Assembly: GCA_021732995.1 (NCBI GenBank)
Contig: JAKFWA010000055.1
Span: 62,001 to 126,000, forward strand
Source: Planctomycetaceae bacterium
Lineage (GTDB): Bacteria; Planctomycetota; Planctomycetia; Planctomycetales; Planctomycetaceae
Reading direction: 5' to 3'
DNA length: 64,000 nt
Of the stretch, positions 35,922 through 45,282 are shown one piece after another (within the stretch, counting starts at the first letter, position 1; every line of letters begins with the position of its first letter). The notes below the pieces were generated by a model, which searched no databases, was not told where the DNA came from, and saw only the letters and a program-made list of their open reading frames with translations. A program made the translations under genes and the position numbers.

Positions 35922-38900
35922 TTATCGCTGTGGCTCGCCTTTGGGGTTCAGGAGTGATGTCTTCCAGAGCCTGACTGTTGCGTCCCAGCTGCCTGAGACC
36001 AGAAAGCTGTCGTCGGCAGCGAAGGCGACGCTTCTGACCACATGGTTGTGGTCCTTGAGGCGAATCGTTTCCTGCCCGGTCAGCAGGTCCCACACCTTGA
36101 CCGTCTGATCCGAACTGACACTCGCCAGACGGTTGCCGTCGCTGCTGAAGCAGACGCCCCAGACATAATGAGTGTGGCCGCTCAGCTTCTTCACTTCCGC
36201 GCCGGTCTCCGCGTCCCAGATGCGGACGCTCTTGTCCCAACTGGCCGATGCCAGCCACTTGCCCGTCGGACTGAATGCGACGGACGTCACTCGGTCCTTG
36301 TGGCTGGTAATGACTTTGAGTTCCGTGCCGGACTCCGCGTTCCACAGCCGGATCGTCTTGTCACAACCCGCAGTCGCAATTTTGCCGCCAGAGATGTCGT
36401 AGGCGACGCCCCAAACTTCGTCGGTGTGGCCTTCCAGAGTGTGCAGCGCCTCGAAGGTTTCCGAATTCCAGCTGCGCACCTTGTGATCGGCACCGCCGGA
36501 GACAATTCGCCCGCCATCCGGGCTGTACGACACGCACATGATTGCCTTGGCATGAGCAGGCTGTGACTTGATCAACTCGCCAGACTTCGCGTCCCAGATT
36601 CTCAACTTCCCGTCTCCCGCGCCGGAAACCAGCCGGGACGAATCTGGGCTGAACGCGACGCTCGCCACGCCGCCTTTGTGATCTTTCAAGGCGAAGAGCT
36701 CTTCACCCGTTCCCACATCCCACAACTTAACGAGGCTATCGCCGCCGGCAGAAGCAACGAACTTGCTGTCCGGGCTGCTGGCAACGGCGGTGACGCCCAT
36801 TCCATGGCCCGAGAGTTTGTGCTTGCCGACGGAACTGGCTTGAGAGTCCCACAGCTTGATCGCGCTGTCGTAGCTGGCGGTGATCAGTTGAGTGCCATTC
36901 GGATGAAACGCCGTCTGCACCACGCCATCGGTATGACCACGCAGGGTCGCCAGATTTGCTTTGGTCTTGAGATCCCAGACCTTCCCCACCAGATCGGCTG
37001 AGGCCGAGGCGACCTTGCCGCCGTCAGGGGCGAACGTCACGGACCACACCGGTGCCGTATGTCCGGTGAACGTGGCGACTTCACGACCGGCTTTAACGTC
37101 CCAGACTTTTACGTAGTGGTCGGCCCCGCCAGAAACGAGTTGCTGGCCATCAGGGCTGTATGCCAGACCGAAGATCTGCTTCTTGTGCCCCTTAAGCACA
37201 AGTAGCTGTCGCTTCAGATCCGGAGTCCAGACGCGGATCGAGCGGTCTTCGCAGATCGTGGCGATCTGCTGATCGTCGGGGCTGAACACGGCTCGCCCTG
37301 AGGTGCCAATGAACTCTTTAAGCGTCGCCGTCTCTTTGCGGGTTGCGACGTCCCAGACCTTGACCGCACGATCGTTGCCTGCCGTCAGCAATTGGGTGCC
37401 CGTGGAGTTGTAAGCCACACTCGTTACTTCGCCTTCGTGGGCCGCAATCGTGGCGATGACGCGGCCATGCCGAGCGTTCCAGATCTGCACTGACCGGTCA
37501 TCTCCCGCCGATGCGACCGTAGTGCCATCCGGCGAAATGCAAATGGACCGCACCGGCCCTGAGTGTTTCTTGGTACTCCAGATTTCGGCCAGCGTCTCCA
37601 TGTTCCAGAGGTGCACGGTTCCGTCTGCCGAACCCGCCGCCATCAACCCCTTCTGGTTGTTGGTCGTGAAACACGTTGCACCCGAGTTCTTCTTGATACG
37701 GATCTCATGCGCGTGCACGTTGCAGACATAGTCCCAGTAATACCATTCAAAGCCCCGGAAGTTACTCAGCTCCGTCTGCGGTCCGTATTGTTGTAGCAAC
37801 TGCAGGACTCGATCCGTTCGTCCGTCGTCCCAGGCACTCTGCGCGAGATTCATGTGAGCGACATAGAGACGCTGCTCGGCCAACCGCGTTTGCTGCAGAG
37901 CATTGGTGGCACTGGCATCGGCTTTCTGGCGAGCAATCTTTTCTTCACCCGCCAGACGATTGGTTTCGAACCATGCAACCGTCGAGACCACGGCGATCAC
38001 GGACAGTAGTAAAATCGCGGTCGCTGAAAGTAGAGCGACCGTCGAGTTGCGACGGCACCAGCGCCAGGCTCGCTCCACACGACTGACCGGACGTGCCGCG
38101 ATCGGATGACCGGTCAGCCAGCTCCTCAAATCAGCGGCCAGATCAGCGGCGGACTGGTAGCGGTGAGCAGGATCCTTCTCGAGGCACTTCAGGCAGATGG
38201 TTTCTACGTCGCGCGGAATGCGGGCATCCAGCTTACGCGGCGCGGGCGGCTCTTCGTCCAGAATCTGCAGGATCAACATTTCCCGCTGACCTCGAAACGG
38301 CAGCTCTCCCGTCAACAGGCGGAACAGGATCACGCCCAGCGAATAGACGTCACTGCGGCGATCGGCGTGATGGGCCTCGCCGCGCGCCTGTTCGGGCGGC
38401 ATGTACGCCGGAGTGCCGAGAATTGTCCCTTCCAGCGTCACAGTGATCTCGCCGACGTCTCGCTTCGCCAGGCCGAAGTCCGCGACATGCGGCTCACCGG
38501 AAGTGTCTACCAGAATGTTCTGCGGCTTCAGGTCGCGGTGTACGACACCGGCGTCGTGAGCATGATGCAGAGCCTCGGCCACTTTCGCGCACAGAGTACA
38601 TGCCTCTTCCACCGTTGGCGGATGGACCTGCAGCCAATCGTCGAGATTCGACCCGTCAATGAAGTCGCTGGCGATGTAGATCGAACCATCCTCACGCCCG
38701 ACTTCATACACCGAGATGATGTTGGGATGCCGCACCTGCGCTGCCGCTCGAGCTTCACGCAAGAACTGCTCAGCATCGGCTTCCGTGAAGGTTTCCTTGC
38801 GCGGAATCTTGATCGCGACACTACGATCCAGTTCGGTGTCCTCTGCCTTCCAGACGGCGCCGAAGGCACCTTGTCCGAGACATTTCAGCAGTCGGAAGTG

Positions 38901-39422
38901 CCCGACCTTGCGAGCGGATTCCTTCCCCTTGTCCTTCGCCAGATCGCGTGCGAGATTGAAATTGCTGCCGCACGAAGGGCAGAGCATGTCGATCGTCGTG
39001 TCGGTGCGGCTCAGTGCCACCGGCTTACGGCACTGCGGGCAACGAATTTTGAGCGACCCGGCTGGAACCACTTCACCCCGGAAATCGCAGGTCGAAACCG
39101 CACCACCAGTATCGTGCCCCAGTGTGCGGCCGCCGCGAGACAGCTTGAGCCACAACGCGGGTAAACGCTCGAAGAGTGACGGAAAGCGCGACCGGTATTC
39201 GTCCTCAGACGCGGACTCTTGAGTCTTCAGCCGGTAGTCCCGGTCAATCTGAATCAACTCGATGAGCAGCGACCCGCTGGATTCAGGATCGTCCGTGGCG
39301 AAGTCGGCGATGTTCGGCCTCTGCCCGGACCGCCATGCGGACTCAAAGCGCTCGATCACGACCTGGCTGTTGCCCGCATGTGGCGCCGCGGAGTCATGAT
39401 CGTTGTCTTCAGGCACGGACAC
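35922..39422 (-). CDS. Ser/Thr protein kinase with N-terminal zinc ribbon and 14 WD40 repeats
   Basis: An 1166-residue protein. Cys at 128, 131, 148 and 151 form a zinc ribbon. The kinase domain (about 174-436) has the GQGAFGAVWKAE loop, Lys205, HRDLKPQN (295-302), DFGLAK (315-320) and a PAYMPPEQ activation segment, so it should be active. One membrane helix lies at about 461-485. After a helical linker come fourteen WD40 repeats (about 570-1160), enough for two seven-bladed propellers, which would be outside the cytoplasm if the single helix spans once. The 3' end abuts a solo IS630 end, but the last repeat is complete. Confidence 0.95.
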   Translation of the reverse strand: MSVPEDNDHDSAAPHAGNSQVVIERFESAWRSGQRPNIADFATDDPESSGSLLIELIQIDRDYRLKTQESASEDEYRSRFPSLFERLPALWLKLSRGGRTLGHDTGGAVSTCDFRGEVVPAGSLKIRCPQCRKPVALSRTDTTIDMLCPSCGSNFNLARDLAKDKGKESARKVGHFRLLKCLGQGAFGAVWKAEDTELDRSVAIKIPRKETFTEADAEQFLREARAAAQVRHPNIISVYEVGREDGSIYIASDFIDGSNLDDWLQVHPPTVEEACTLCAKVAEALHHAHDAGVVHRDLKPQNILVDTSGEPHVADFGLAKRDVGEITVTLEGTILGTPAYMPPEQARGEAHHADRRSDVYSLGVILFRLLTGELPFRGQREMLILQILDEEPPAPRKLDARIPRDVETICLKCLEKDPAHRYQSAADLAADLRSWLTGHPIAARPVSRVERAWRWCRRNSTVALLSATAILLLSVIAVVSTVAWFETNRLAGEEKIARQKADASATNALQQTRLAEQRLYVAHMNLAQSAWDDGRTDRVLQLLQQYGPQTELSNFRGFEWYYWDYVCNVHAHEIRIKKNSGATCFTTNNQKGLMAAGSADGTVHLWNMETLAEIWSTKKHSGPVRSICISPDGTTVASAGDDRSVQIWNARHGRVIATIAAHEGEVTSVAYNSTGTQLLTAGNDRAVKVWDVATRKETATLKEFIGTSGRAVFSPDDQQIATICEDRSIRVWTPDLKRQLLVLKGHKKQIFGLAYSPDGQQLVSGGADHYVKVWDVKAGREVATFTGHTAPVWSVTFAPDGGKVASASADLVGKVWDLKTKANLATLRGHTDGVVQTAFHPNGTQLITASYDSAIKLWDSQASSVGKHKLSGHGMGVTAVASSPDSKFVASAGGDSLVKLWDVGTGEELFALKDHKGGVASVAFSPDSSRLVSGAGDGKLRIWDAKSGELIKSQPAHAKAIMCVSYSPDGGRIVSGGADHKVRSWNSETFEALHTLEGHTDEVWGVAYDISGGKIATAGCDKTIRLWNAESGTELKVITSHKDRVTSVAFSPTGKWLASASWDKSVRIWDAETGAEVKKLSGHTHYVWGVCFSSDGNRLASVSSDQTVKVWDLLTGQETIRLKDHNHVVRSVAFAADDSFLVSGSWDATVRLWKTSLLNPKGEPQR

Positions 39423-39722
39423 TGGAGCCTCACAGTTATGGCCATATGAGAGGGCAGAGCCACTCGATTATCAGCCCGCTGCGCCAAATTCAACGCTTTC
39501 ATCGCAGCTGAGCGAAACAATCCGCCGGGAATGATCGTGAGGCGGTCTGACCTGCATTCGCGCGACGCGGCGAATCCCTCAAACCGCTTGCGGTCGGCAA
39601 TCCAATCAACCAACGTTCCGCAACTCGGCGTCGGGTTGAGAAGTGACCGTTTTCATGACGACGCAGAGTGCGACGGAACAGGCTGCATGAGGCTTGCGGG
39701 CTGCAGAAAGTGAGTCAGGGGC
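39423..39722. other. intergenic region, about 300 bp
   Basis: A divergent promoter region between the kinase gene and the OleC-like ligase gene. No gene or strong repeat was found. Confidence 0.4.
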
Positions 39723-41393
39723 TTGGGTGAGTTCATCAATATCGCGGAGCGATTGAGGGAGTCGGCGCGCCTCTATCCTCATCAACGAGCCGTGGTGTAC
39801 CCGTCAGGGCGAGATGCGCAGGGTCGCGTGGCTTACACGCATCTCACGTTTCAACAGCTCGACCACGAGAGCGATCGGCTGGCGCGCGGACTTTACGCGG
39901 CGGGAGTCGTTCCCGGCATGCGGCTGGTCTTGATGGTGCGGCCCAGCCTGGAATTCATCGCGCTGACCTTTGCGTTGTTCAAGACTGGCGCGGTGGTGGT
40001 GCTCATCGATCCGGGCATGGGTCGCACGAACATCTTTCGCTGCCTGGCCTCGGTCGAACCTCAAGGCTTCATCGCACTGCCGATTGTGCATGCCATTCGC
40101 ACTTTGCTGAGTTCCAAGTTCCCACGCGCTCGGCTCAACGTCACCGTGAACGGCAGCCGCTGGTTTTGGGGCGGGATGACATATTCAGACCTGCTCGGTG
40201 GTCCGTGGACTTCGTTTCCCACCGTGAAAACGCGTGCTGCCGATCCCGCAGCGATCATCTTCACCAGCGGCAGCACGGGACCTCCGAAGGGTGTTTCGTA
40301 CGAGCACGGTATGTTCAACGCTCAAGTGGACCTGCTGCGCGACTTCTACGGGATCCAGCCGGGCGAGATTGATCTGCCCGGCTTCCCGTTGTTTGCGCTC
40401 TTCAACTCCGCGATGGGTGTGACCACGGTCATTCCGGACATGGACCCGACGAAGCCCGCGCAGGTGAATCCGCTGCGGATTCTCGAAGCCATTCAGGATC
40501 ACGGAGTCACTCAAGCCTTCGGTTCGCCCGCGATCTGGAATCGAGTGGGCCGGTTCTGCGAACAGCACGGAGTCAAACTCGGCACGTTGCGCCGCGTGCT
40601 GTCAGCGGGAGCGCCAGTGCCGGTGCATGTCATCGAACGCATGACGCGCGCCTTCGAACGTCCCGACGCCGACATCCACACGCCTTACGGCGCAACCGAG
40701 TCCTTGCCGATTGCGTCCATCTCCGGCCGCGAAGTCCTGACTGAAACTGCCGCGCAGTGGCGTGTCGGGAAGGGAACCTGCGTGGGGAAACTCTTCCCTC
40801 AGGTGCGAGTGAAGATCATCGCCATCACGGAGGGACCGATCACTCATCTGCAGGCCGCACGCGAACTGCCAACCGGAGAGATTGGCGAGGTACTGGTGCA
40901 GGCACCCTCAACCACGCGCGAATACTTCCGTCTGCCCGAAGCGACGGCCAATGCCAAGATCGCCGACGATGCAGGCGGATTCTGGCATCGCATGGGAGAC
41001 GTAGGTTATCTCGACGATCGCGGTCGCCTGTGGTTCTGCGGCCGTAAGGCGCACATCGTCAAGGCGGCCACCGGGCCGATGTTCACGATCCCCTGCGAAG
41101 CGATCTTCAATCAGCACCCGCAAATCTTCCGCTCGGCGCTGGTGGGACTCGGCGCATCACCACAACGCCCCGTGATCGTCGTCGAACCGGAAGCGGGTGC
41201 CTTCCCGGAGACGGCACCGGAAGAGTTTCAGCTCAAGCAAGAACTCCTGGAACTTGCTCGAGCCAATCCGCTCACGCAAGCAATCGACACCGTGCTGGTT
41301 CATCCTTCATTGCCGGTAGATATTCGGCACAACGTCAAGATCTTCCGTGAGAAGCTGGTTCCCTGGGCAGAAGACCGGCTTCGGAAGGGATAG
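39723..41393 (+). CDS. oleC: AMP-dependent synthetase, OleC-like (beta-lactone synthetase)
   Basis: A 556-residue adenylate-forming enzyme. The ATP loop is [14 protein letters not shown] (about 177-190), with [10 protein letters not shown] for adenylate binding and [20 protein letters not shown] in the hinge. The C-terminal [19 protein letters not shown] ending and [11 protein letters not shown] are characteristic of OleC, which closes beta-hydroxy acids to beta-lactones during long-chain olefin synthesis. TTG 39723 is the only start possible, because an in-frame stop lies 12 bp upstream. OleA, OleB and OleD are not next to it, so the pathway context must be elsewhere. Confidence 0.85.
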   Translation: MGEFINIAERLRESARLYPHQRAVVYPSGRDAQGRVAYTHLTFQQLDHESDRLARGLYAAGVVPGMRLVLMVRPSLEFIALTFALFKTGAVVVLIDPGMGRTNIFRCLASVEPQGFIALPIVHAIRTLLSSKFPRARLNVTVNGSRWFWGGMTYSDLLGGPWTSFPTVKTRAADPAAIIFTSGSTGPPKGVSYEHGMFNAQVDLLRDFYGIQPGEIDLPGFPLFALFNSAMGVTTVIPDMDPTKPAQVNPLRILEAIQDHGVTQAFGSPAIWNRVGRFCEQHGVKLGTLRRVLSAGAPVPVHVIERMTRAFERPDADIHTPYGATESLPIASISGREVLTETAAQWRVGKGTCVGKLFPQVRVKIIAITEGPITHLQAARELPTGEIGEVLVQAPSTTREYFRLPEATANAKIADDAGGFWHRMGDVGYLDDRGRLWFCGRKAHIVKAATGPMFTIPCEAIFNQHPQIFRSALVGLGASPQRPVIVVEPEAGAFPETAPEEFQLKQELLELARANPLTQAIDTVLVHPSLPVDIRHNVKIFREKLVPWAEDRLRKG

Positions 41394-41447
41394 TACCCTC
41401 AGCTAAGACCAAAGACGGTGAAAGGAGACTTATACGGATCCCAGAAA

Positions 41448-41909
41448 TCAACTGCGCGTTGTGATGTAGGATTTGGCACAGACGGACTTGATGAGTTCGG
41501 GGTTGAGGGCATGTTGTCGCCAGGTTGCCGTGGCGACTTCAAGCAGTTCGTCATAGTTCTGGTATGTCCGGTTGGACCAGCAGTGGCTGCGGAAGTAGTG
41601 CCAGAGGTTTTCGATGCCGTTGCACTCGGGTGAGTACGGCGGCAGCGAGATCAGCGTCACGTTGGCGGGGACTTTCAGCTTCGCGGAACGATGGAAGCCC
41701 GCGCCGTCCCAGATCAGCACCGCGTGAGTGTCGGGAGCCAGGGCACGCGAGAACTGGTTCAAAAATTGGTTGATCATGGCGGTGTCGAGCACCGGCGAAA
41801 GAATGGCTTCGGCCTGGCCGGTTTGAGGACTCGCCGCGGCGATCACCCACAGGTAATTATACTCCGTCTGCCGCACTGCCAGCGGTCTTGATCCGCGTTG
41901 AGCCCACAC
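41448..41909 (-). CDS. IS630 transposase, catalytic part (ORF B)
   Basis: A DDE transposase core. The frame is open from 42020, and the first ATG gives 153 residues. From the slip site it would begin KVPVELAQIQ and include FFQDECRFG, whose Asp is the first catalytic residue. The second Asp is in LIWDGAGFH and the Glu in PPYSPECNGIE. Without the upstream half it lacks a DNA-binding region, so it is probably made as a fusion with ORF A. Confidence 0.85.
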   Translation of the reverse strand: MWAQRGSRPLAVRQTEYNYLWVIAAASPQTGQAEAILSPVLDTAMINQFLNQFSRALAPDTHAVLIWDGAGFHRSAKLKVPANVTLISLPPYSPECNGIENLWHYFRSHCWSNRTYQNYDELLEVATATWRQHALNPELIKSVCAKSYITTRS

Positions 41910-42004
41910 GCGAGTAAGCGTTCCCTGCTGACCGAATCGGCATTCATCCTGAAAGAAGACGACGATCTTCCGGTCGGGATGGCGGGCCTGAATCTGAGCC
42001 AGTT

Positions 42005-42490
42005 CTACCGGGACTTTTTTTTAAACGCGGCCATTGCATCAGGGTCCGACTTGCGATGTCGCGGACGCGGTACCAGCCACTCGTAGCCCAGTTCATGAAG
42101 TAATTCATACACCGCCGAAAGCGACATTACTTTACCAAATTGACCTTCAATAAACTTCTGAAAGTCGACGCCTCGCAAGGAACAGGCATCACCCTCTTGG
42201 GATCCTGCCTCGACCCGCTGAATCAACTGCTGCCGTTCCGTCAGGGACAGAATCGGCTTGCGACCTCGCCCCGGGCGACTCTGCAATCCGGCCAGGCCCT
42301 CGGCGTTATACCGCTCGACCCAGGTCTGCACCGTGCGCCGCGACAGGCCGATGCTAGCCGTGATCTCCGGTTCGCTCTTCCCCAAACGAGCCTGCCAAAC
42401 AATCCAGATCCGCTTGGCGACCCGAGCCTCTGGCTCCCGCCGAAACAGCATCTGTAACTGGTCCGCCGAATGATGCTCTACCACCTTCAC
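42005..42490 (-). CDS. IS630 transposase, helix-turn-helix part (ORF A)
   Basis: A 161-residue N-terminal half containing two helix-turn-helix segments (EITASIGLSRRTVQTWVERY near residue 40-60, and LSAVYELLHELGYEW near 123-137). It ends shortly after a run of eight A (coding strand; plus-strand 42015-42022), with a TAG 9 bp later. A -1 shift in that run joins it to ORF B and gives one protein of about 347 residues, the usual IS630 length. Confidence 0.85.
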   Translation of the reverse strand: MKVVEHHSADQLQMLFRREPEARVAKRIWIVWQARLGKSEPEITASIGLSRRTVQTWVERYNAEGLAGLQSRPGRGRKPILSLTERQQLIQRVEAGSQEGDACSLRGVDFQKFIEGQFGKVMSLSAVYELLHELGYEWLVPRPRHRKSDPDAMAAFKKKSR

Positions 42491-42601
42491 GATCAGCCTC
42501 CTGCCATGTTGACTGTCAGTTCAATCAGGCATTCGGCTGCGCAAATCTCGTGCCAAAAGTGGCGCGCAGTTAATTTCTGGAATCCGTATTAGAGGTTGAA
42601 C

Positions 42602-43087
42602 TCAAGCGCGATTGCCATCAGAGAGCACTGACCGTTTGGGCTCCAGATTGGCGATTCCCGAAGCAATCAGGATCAGCAGCAGGCTGGCAAAGTTGACGTA
42701 CTTCGACCACTCATGAAGTTCTTGAAACTCAGGCAGTTCACGCGCGTCGGGTTTCGCCATCAGGTCGTCGAGCGGCAAGTAAACATGCAGGTAGTCAAAA
42801 GCCATAGTCGCCAGTGCCATAACACATAAGACACCGATGACACCCAGCGCGAGGCGGCGGTCAGTTTGTAGCAACCACAGGAACACGCTGCTGGCCAGGC
42901 CCACCAATACCAGAGTGAAACCAAACGCATAGAACGCGGGGAATCGCAGCGCGGCCAACTGATTCTTGGTGCTCGCGTCGAACAGCGGCGAAGTGACCTC
43001 GCGCACGCCCGTGACGACAAATAGTGTCGCCGCCCCCACCCAGGCACTGAGCGCGAACCTCAACACAATCAACAACAGCCGAACCAT
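42602..43087 (-). CDS. DUF4149-like membrane protein
   Basis: A 161-residue protein with four membrane helices (about 4-28, 49-72, 81-101 and 133-149) and the family pattern AALRFPAFYAFG and EFQELHEWSKYVN. Members of this family are inner-membrane proteins of unknown function. It starts 25 bp after the MlrC-like gene on the same strand and is probably in its operon. The IS630 element lies directly downstream. Confidence 0.78.
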   Translation of the reverse strand: MVRLLLIVLRFALSAWVGAATLFVVTGVREVTSPLFDASTKNQLAALRFPAFYAFGFTLVLVGLASSVFLWLLQTDRRLALGVIGVLCVMALATMAFDYLHVYLPLDDLMAKPDARELPEFQELHEWSKYVNFASLLLILIASGIANLEPKRSVLSDGNRA

Positions 43088-43112
43088 GCCAACCCTTCAT
43101 ACGAACACGAAC

Positions 43113-44603
43113 TCACCGCGACACGGTGTCGAGCGGATAAACTGGACGTCGCAGCTTTTCGTACCGAAACGCCGCGAAATCCGGTCGATGTATTCCGGGA
43201 GTGTCGGCATCAAAGATCTGCTTCGCAATGGGCCCGAAGTCCGCGCGGAAGTGCACAGCGCTCTTCAGCACAATCAGCCGTCGCGCCGCCGGGTTGATGC
43301 CGGCGATACGCAGCATCTCCGCATCGAGCAACTGCCGACGGATTGATGAGACGACAACTTCAACTCCACCGATCACCAGCGTCGCTGTCGGCCCCAACTG
43401 ATCTTCGACGCCGCGCATCATCGCACCACGGTAGGTGAACCGGCCGTCGCTCAAATTGCGAACGTATGCCCTGACTTTTACCGGAGCGCCGTGCAGTTTG
43501 TCTGTTTTGCCGCCGATGCAGGCGTCGATCGTGGCACCGACACCTGCTCGATGTGCCAGGGTCGCCGTTTCCGGGTCGTATAGCACACCGGCAACCGCGC
43601 CTTGAAAGTTGGCATCGAGCAGCGCCCGCAACGCCACAGTGCCATCGCACGGAGCCCCGCCTCCCGGATTGTCCGAGCCGTCAGCAAACAGAATAAGCCC
43701 CCCTTGAGGCTCCGCGTTCGCGATCCGGATCACTTCTTCGATCGTCGTCAGCTTCGGCTGCAGGTCGTCACGCAAGTCCCAAAGCCAACCAGCAAGTTCG
43801 TCGGCCTTGCGTTTGGCGAGTTCCCGATCACCATCGACCGTAACCAAAATGGACACGCCCGCGTCGGCGATGTCAGCAAACGGAAAGCCCATCGCTACAG
43901 TCGCAGTCAGCACGCCCGGTTCGGCTTCCATCTGGAAAACACGTTGCATCAGCGACTGCATCGGTTCACGCAGAGTGCACTGCATCGGCGGCATGGTGAG
44001 CAGCGGCAGTTGCCGGAACTCCATCACCGGCCGAACCTCGCCCCGAATCATCCGCGACAGCAAGACCGCCGCTTCGTACCCGCGTTCGTGCATATCCACA
44101 TGCGGGTAAGTATCAAAGCCAATGATGACATCTGCCAGTTCCGCCATGCGTGCGGTGATGTTTGCATGCAGGTCCAGCGTCACGACGATCGGCATCAGCG
44201 GTCCGACCGCTTCACGCACAGCAGCGATGAATGCTCCTTCGGCATCCTCATACTTTTCCGTGACCATCGCACCGTGCAGATCAAGCAGAATGCCATCGAC
44301 CGGCCCGGCCGCTCGCAGCCGTTCCAGAAACCAGCCGAGCATTGTGTCGAACGTCTTCTGTTCAACGACGCCAGAAGGTTGAGCGCGGGCACACAGCAAG
44401 GGAACCAGTTCAGCTCCGACGGCCTCGGCACCTGCGATGTAACCGCCATGAATCGCTCCGGTGCCGCGAAACCGCTCAAAAATCATTGAGCCGCCGCTCA
44501 AGTCAGGTCCGCAGTTGCTGTCGCGGATGAAATCGCTCAGGCATGTCGGAGTGGCGGTGAATGTATTCGTTTCGTGCTGAACTCCCCCGCTGGCGATGCG
44601 CAT
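43113..44603 (-). CDS. MlrC family metallopeptidase-like protein (DUF1485)
   Basis: A 496-residue member of the family named after MlrC, which cuts linearised microcystin. The N-terminal DUF1485 part begins RIASGGVQHETNTF. Metal ligands are probably in DLHGAM, TLDLHANIT and GFDTYPHVDMHERG. The C-terminal MlrC domain has ADGSDNPGGGAPCDGT. Most homologues act on unknown amides or peptides, and microcystin is not implied. ATG 44603 was chosen over a start 90 bp upstream because the conserved N-terminus begins there and AGAGGG precedes it. Confidence 0.88.
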   Translation of the reverse strand: MRIASGGVQHETNTFTATPTCLSDFIRDSNCGPDLSGGSMIFERFRGTGAIHGGYIAGAEAVGAELVPLLCARAQPSGVVEQKTFDTMLGWFLERLRAAGPVDGILLDLHGAMVTEKYEDAEGAFIAAVREAVGPLMPIVVTLDLHANITARMAELADVIIGFDTYPHVDMHERGYEAAVLLSRMIRGEVRPVMEFRQLPLLTMPPMQCTLREPMQSLMQRVFQMEAEPGVLTATVAMGFPFADIADAGVSILVTVDGDRELAKRKADELAGWLWDLRDDLQPKLTTIEEVIRIANAEPQGGLILFADGSDNPGGGAPCDGTVALRALLDANFQGAVAGVLYDPETATLAHRAGVGATIDACIGGKTDKLHGAPVKVRAYVRNLSDGRFTYRGAMMRGVEDQLGPTATLVIGGVEVVVSSIRRQLLDAEMLRIAGINPAARRLIVLKSAVHFRADFGPIAKQIFDADTPGIHRPDFAAFRYEKLRRPVYPLDTVSR

Positions 44604-44875
44604 GAGAACCCTCTTCTGATACCCAAAGTATGGAGAATTGAGCGGCTGGAGTTTGTCTGACAGTGCAACGGATCGTGACAGATCATCGCTCAAATGTCAG
44701 TCAACGAGCGAGGCTCGGCGTTCAGCGGGTGACTCGAGACGAGTCCCTGAGTTCGCAGCACTCCCTACCCAAGCAGTTCCAGCTTCCGGGTGCTGGTGCA
44801 GCACCTTTCAACCGCAACCGTTGCAGTTCCAATACTCCAACGGGAAGTGATGCCAACGGGCTCTTGTGGCAGCGA

Positions 44876-45088
44876 CTAAGACTGCAGTTCCTGCCCGCAA
44901 TGTTGACAGTGCTTCAAGCCCACGAGTGTTTCCCGGCCGCAGTGAAAGCACTTCAAGGTGGCCAGTTCGGAGTCCGTTTCGGCGATGGTGCGAACTCCGG
45001 CCCCCATCAAAAGAAAGCAAACTGCTCCCCCGGCCAGAAGCACGCAAAGAAATAACAGCGGGCCGTAGATTAAGAAATAGAACCACAT
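44876..45088 (-). CDS. membrane protein with zinc ribbon, 70 residues
   Basis: One membrane helix (about residues 4-29) is followed by a short linker and a CFHCGRE-CQHCGQ double CxxC zinc ribbon at the C-terminus. Similar small zinc-ribbon membrane proteins occur in many bacteria with no assigned role. The frame is open to 45235, but ATG 45088 puts the helix at the N-terminus. It lies downstream of the ribosomal S1 gene (194 bp gap). Confidence 0.7.
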   Translation of the reverse strand: MWFYFLIYGPLLFLCVLLAGGAVCFLLMGAGVRTIAETDSELATLKCFHCGRETLVGLKHCQHCGQELQS

Positions 45089-45282
45089 AGTCCGGCTTCC
45101 TGCATGCCCCAGGCATGAGTGGCGGAACGGGACTGCCGAAATCTCGCGGACGACAAAGCCGCAGAGGCAGTCATTTCTATTCTGCAACTCGGAGAGATGC
45201 GAGCTTTGAATTAAACAAAGCTCGCACCGCCCCAACCAGAATTCGAAACGGCTGCCTCTGCAGAAGCAATCAACGTTGCAAA

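Larger units (their letters stand above)
41431..42591. mobile_element. IS630-type insertion sequence
   Basis: About 1.16 kb bounded by imperfect inverted repeats, left TACGGATCCCAGAAATCAAC and right its counterpart with two base changes over 26 bp, and flanked by TA on both sides as expected for IS630/Tc1 target duplication. It carries two overlapping transposase frames on the minus strand. It sits between oleC (ends 41393) and a DUF4149 gene (ends 42602). The right end also exists as a solo copy at 35892-35921. Confidence 0.9.

Noticed and set aside
38106-39164. Plus-strand frame of about 350 codons opposite the kinase domain
   Set aside because: The kinase on the minus strand has all catalytic motifs; the other frame shows none.
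43602-44489. Plus-strand frame of about 295 codons opposite the MlrC-like gene
   Set aside because: No motif or ribosome-binding site; the minus-strand gene is clear.
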